From Bog-257 sp963846715 (lineage in GTDB: Bacteria > Acidobacteriota > Terriglobia > Terriglobales > Acidobacteriaceae): DNA of 64,000 nucleotides. Numbering within the stretch: the stretch's first letter is position 1; the number at the start of each line of letters is the position of its first letter. Location: assembly GCA_963846715.1 (NCBI GenBank), contig CAWJXA010000004.1, forward strand, positions 62,001 to 126,000, written 5' to 3'. Both the position numbers and the translations under genes were made by a program. Positions 63,344-64,000 of this stretch are shown one piece after another. The notes below the pieces were generated by a model. That model worked only from the letters and a program-made list of their open reading frames with translations. It was not told where the DNA came from and ran no database searches.

Positions 63344-63814
63344 ATGGGCCTCGACATCACGATCCTGGTGGGCACCATGACCGGCACCGCCGACATGGTG
63401 GCGCAGGAAGTGCAACAGGCGCTAGAGTCCGCCGGTCATCAGGCGACCATTCGCATCATGGATGGCCTTGATGCCAGTGTCTTCCGGAGCGGTGGCGCTT
63501 TCCTGATCTGTACCTCCACTTACGGACAGGGCGATGTTCCCGACAACGCGCAAGCGCTTTTTGCCAGCCTGGAAAGTGAGAAGCCTGACCTCACTAATGT
63601 GATCTATGGAGTGATCGCGCTCGGCGATCGCACCTACAAAGACACGTACTGTCATGGCGGAGTTCGTTTCGACAAGCTGCTGACTGACCTGGGCGCCCGG
63701 CGTGCCGGCGAAATCCTGACCCACGATGCGAGCTCGGGCACGCTGCCCGAAGAGATCGCGGCACAGTGGGTTGTGCCCTGGGCCGAGCGGCATCTGTTAT
63801 CGGAGAAGGTATAA
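63344..63814 (+). CDS. Flavodoxin (MioC-like)
   Basis: 156 residues from the ATG at 63344 (GAGGAG upstream). FMN-binding phosphate loop GTMTGTADMVA (about 10-20); STYGQGDVPDNAQALFASL; ALGDRTYKDTYCHGGVRFDKLL. Short-chain flavodoxin able to shuttle electrons. Immediately precedes boxD and is divergent from the BzdR-type regulator, so it likely belongs to the box pathway and could feed BoxB in place of the BoxA ferredoxin domain. Confidence 0.9.
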   Translation: MGLDITILVGTMTGTADMVAQEVQQALESAGHQATIRIMDGLDASVFRSGGAFLICTSTYGQGDVPDNAQALFASLESEKPDLTNVIYGVIALGDRTYKDTYCHGGVRFDKLLTDLGARRAGEILTHDASSGTLPEEIAAQWVVPWAERHLLSEKV

Positions 63815-63817
63815 ATC

Positions 63818-64000
63818 GTGGCTACTACATTAGAAAACCAAATTGCTTCAGATACCAAAGTTCTTGAAAGCTATCTTGGCGGCAAATGGCAGGCCGGTGC
63901 GGAAGACGGCACACTGCTCGTCAATCCGTGCGACGGCACCCTGCTCGCCCGCGCCAGCTCCAAAGGCCTCGACCTGAAAGCTGCGCTCGACTACTCCCGC
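63818..64000 (+). CDS. boxD: 3,4-Dehydroadipyl-CoA semialdehyde dehydrogenase (partial, right edge)
   Basis: First 61 residues of an aldehyde dehydrogenase, starting at a GTG with GAGAAGG upstream, 3 bp after the flavodoxin stop. LESYLGGKWQAGAEDGTLLVNPCDGTLLARASSKG fits the BoxD/PaaZ-type N-terminus. In the box pathway it oxidises 3,4-didehydroadipyl-CoA semialdehyde to the acid. The catalytic region is outside the window; the name rests mainly on context. Confidence 0.75.
   Translation, partial: MATTLENQIASDTKVLESYLGGKWQAGAEDGTLLVNPCDGTLLARASSKGLDLKAALDYSR

Overview
The window looks like a chromosomal stretch from a free-living, soil-type Acidobacteriota (Terriglobia-like), high in GC. Lineage clues seen here are a secreted VWFA-related protein of acidobacterial type, secreted SBBP and GloVer-type beta-propeller proteins, secreted amidohydrolases, a class II (B12-dependent) ribonucleotide reductase, and many short palindromic repeats. 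The lineage is inferred from gene content only.

Layout. 1-8.5 kb: an AsmA-family gene broken by two small frameshifts, an NtrC-type sigma-54 activator, and a tight four-gene operon (SerC-like aminotransferase, stand-alone E2/CAT-like acyltransferase, cytochrome P450, GNAT-like protein) that resembles an undescribed small-molecule pathway. 9-18 kb: secreted amidohydrolases, a Cys/Met-rich secreted protein, a BNR-repeat protein, a SurA/PpiC-like protein and a SpoIIE-type phosphatase. 18.4-23 kb: two similar potentially structured RNA segments, then nrdJ, which carries three in-frame repeat-derived insertions. 23-27 kb: an accessory island with an OLD-family ATPase/nuclease and paired REP elements (REPINs) beside a decayed REP-associated transposase. 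27.6-31.5 kb: a DesK/DesR-like two-component system with an ABC-2 exporter. 31.6-37.2 kb: a DUF4160/DUF2442 pair (second gene frameshifted), then an RsbRD-N-like protein, a CoA-transferase and a ferredoxin-dependent 2-oxoacid oxidoreductase with fused beta and gamma subunits. 37-41.4 kb: repeats, a MITE-like element and a decayed IS1182-like transposase. 41.4-47.2 kb: three large secreted proteins. 47.5-54.7 kb: three tRNA genes and housekeeping or accessory genes (TSUP exporter, GlcG/HbpS, ankyrin protein, tryptophan 2,3-dioxygenase, LolD/MacB-type ATPase, CutC). 55-64 kb: acyl-CoA dehydrogenase, an adrenodoxin-type NADPH reductase, and an aerobic benzoyl-CoA (box) cluster.

In the box region, boxC and boxB are transcribed leftward downstream of a BzdR-type regulator (HTH plus shikimate-kinase-like domain). 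A flavodoxin and boxD run divergently. TGCA motifs sit on or beside the predicted -10 elements, fitting repression relieved by benzoyl-CoA. No boxA reductase is visible; the flavodoxin and the nearby NADPH reductase are candidate substitutes. boxB has a one-base frameshift near its 3' end.

Several genes show single-base frameshifts at short homopolymers (AsmA, DUF2442, boxB). These could be sequencing or assembly errors rather than true decay. All calls are from reading the sequence; no database search was run.
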